Both the position numbers and the translations under genes were made by a program. A stretch of 64,000 nt of DNA, from positions 21,792-85,791 of the forward strand of contig CAADYP010000006.1 of the NCBI GenBank assembly GCA_900753315.1, read 5' to 3'. This DNA comes from Clostridia bacterium (lineage in GTDB: Bacteria > Bacillota > Clostridia > Christensenellales > UBA1242). Under the pieces are notes generated by a model. It saw only the letters and a program-made list of their open reading frames with translations. It did no database searches and was not told the origin of the DNA. How positions within the stretch are numbered: position 1 is the first letter of the stretch; each line of letters starts with the position of its first letter. Shown here piece after piece: positions 63,133 to 64,000 of the stretch.

Positions 63133-64000
63133 TTATTTTCCTTCAAAGAGTTGTTTTACATAGTCTTGTGCAATAATCTGCACTGTTGTTCTTGCTGTTG
63201 GACTTGTAATCAAGAATGCTTGACCAACACCAGCCGTAACGATAGAGTTTTGTTCTTCTTCGTTGATACCACCTGATTTTTCATACAACTGAACCAAGTC
63301 GTTGATATCTGCAGGAGCAAGAGAGAAAATCAAAGAATATTGACATGCGTTAATAACCGCAGTTGATTGACGTCTGATTTCTTCTGTTCCAACGAAGTCG
63401 GAGATGTTCTGTGTGATGACAATTTGCATTCCGCCGTATTTTCTGATACGTTTTGCCATTTGTGCCATAAAGTCCAAAGCGATTGGATATTTTGGGTTAA
63501 TAAAGATGTGCGCTTCATCAACTGCAACAATAACTTTTCTGTTTTTTCTATACTTTTTGTTGAAATCTTTGTTGTTGATAATTTCGTTGTTAAGATATCT
63601 AAATACCAGAAGCATTTGTGCGTTTGTAATTGTTGGGTTGTTTCCAGCAACCAATGATTGGAAGTTGAAGGTAACAAAGTTTTCGTTTGTTTCAATAGAT
63701 GTAGGTCCATTCCACAATGCACTGTTTCTTCCGCCTGAAGCAAACTTTTTGATGTAAGTTTCAACAGTCATAAGGTTTCTCAAACTAAACTCATCTTTTG
63801 CCGTTTTAATTCTTCTCAAAATCAAATCATAGAGAGCATCAAATGTTGGGTAATCTTCCGGTTTAAGTCTAGCCAAATTTGTTTTGTAGTCAATATTAAA
63901 CTCCTTATACATATCGATAATAAGAGAGTTCAAAACTTCAAACGCATCGGCATTGATACCTTCCAAAATAACTCTAAAGAACTGTTCCAAAAATTGCAAA
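63133..64000 (-). CDS. VirB4-like type IV secretion ATPase, C-terminal part (runs off the right edge)
   Basis: The last 288 residues of a longer ATPase; the frame is open at base 64000. Walker B is at KVIVAVDEAHIFINPK, followed by the helix MAKRIRKYGGMQIVITQNIS and EEIRRQSTAVINACQ. These are motifs of the VirB4/TraE C-terminal ATPase domain of conjugation-type secretion systems. The Walker A half is outside the window. The giant lipoprotein gene follows by 51 bases with no terminator in the gap, so they may be co-transcribed. Whether this is an integrative element or a fixed chromosomal secretion system cannot be told here. Confidence 0.82.
   Translation of the reverse strand, partial: LQFLEQFFRVILEGINADAFEVLNSLIIDMYKEFNIDYKTNLARLKPEDYPTFDALYDLILRRIKTAKDEFSLRNLMTVETYIKKFASGGRNSALWNGPTSIETNENFVTFNFQSLVAGNNPTITNAQMLLVFRYLNNEIINNKDFNKKYRKNRKVIVAVDEAHIFINPKYPIALDFMAQMAKRIRKYGGMQIVITQNISDFVGTEEIRRQSTAVINACQYSLIFSLAPADINDLVQLYEKSGGINEEEQNSIVTAGVGQAFLITSPTARTTVQIIAQDYVKQLFEGK

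Noticed and set aside
1..64000. Search for insertion sequences, integrase genes, CRISPR arrays and rRNA genes
   Set aside because: No transposase or integrase motifs, no regular direct-repeat array and no rRNA-like stretch were seen.

Overview
The window reads as chromosome of an AT-rich, low-GC Gram-positive-type anaerobe. Shine-Dalgarno sites are strong (AGGAGG type). There are classic Bacillota gene strings (secG-rnr-smpB-ssrA, rpsO-pnp, recJ-rel-hemZ), an oxygen-independent HemZ, a phosphoketolase, a heterodimeric ABC exporter, and TTG or GTG starts. An uncultured Clostridia-like lineage is my best guess. No 16S rRNA gene is present, so this stays an inference. There are no insertion sequences, no CRISPR array and no prophage. 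Most genes lie on the minus strand.

Layout from left to right. 1-7.1 kb (minus): 5' part of alaS, a small membrane protein, then prfB-tsaD-pnuC-U32 peptidase, read right to left. prfB carries the programmed +1 frameshift. An MFS-like protein follows. 7.2-8.3 kb (plus): a 74-aa protein coupled to a PIN-domain nuclease. 8.4-15.2 kb (minus): two tandem YwaF-type membrane proteins, an acidic coiled-coil membrane protein, and the run small membrane protein-secG-rnr-smpB-ssrA (tmRNA). 15.4-16.8 kb (plus): pyruvate kinase. 16.8-20.2 kb: miaA, an ASCH protein, a TPR-like mini-protein, a GH29 alpha-L-fucosidase and a small DUF4926-like protein. 20.4-26.7 kb (minus): tRNA-Thr, phosphoketolase and the ABC exporter pair. 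26.9-28.8 kb (plus): a VCBS-like protein and two paralogous two-TM proteins. 28.9-37.4 kb (minus): rpsO-pnp, then recJ-rel-hemZ. 37.5-44.6 kb (minus): a repeat protein with an M3-like metallopeptidase, tRNA-Leu, and an operon of a helical protein, a transglutaminase-like protein and alkaline phosphatase. 44.8-52.1 kb (minus): rpoB-rpoC. 52.4-64 kb (minus): a 3557-aa GLUG-repeat lipoprotein preceded by the 3' part of a VirB4-like ATPase gene.

Housekeeping functions cluster on translation quality control and recycling (tmRNA, SmpB, RNase R, RF2), tRNA modification (TsaD, MiaA, U32 hydroxylase), RNA decay (PNPase, RNase R), the stringent response, and transcription. Energy metabolism is shown by pyruvate kinase and phosphoketolase.

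The most notable observations are these. The Rel protein keeps an RXKD-type synthetase but has lost every recognisable (p)ppGpp hydrolase residue. RpoB has Gln at the position equivalent to E. coli His526, a known rifampicin-resistance site. MiaA has a broken P-loop glycine. tmRNA abuts the smpB stop codon and encodes a tag with five Asn in a row. A perfect 12-bp inverted repeat straddles the tRNA-Thr promoter. An intrinsic-terminator-like hairpin lies in the rpoB leader. The rpoBC block has been separated from rplKAJL and sits beside a giant adhesin-like lipoprotein and a type IV secretion ATPase. A candidate PIN toxin-antitoxin-like pair and several unrecognised repeat, peptidase or transglutaminase-like proteins are the best leads for new biology.
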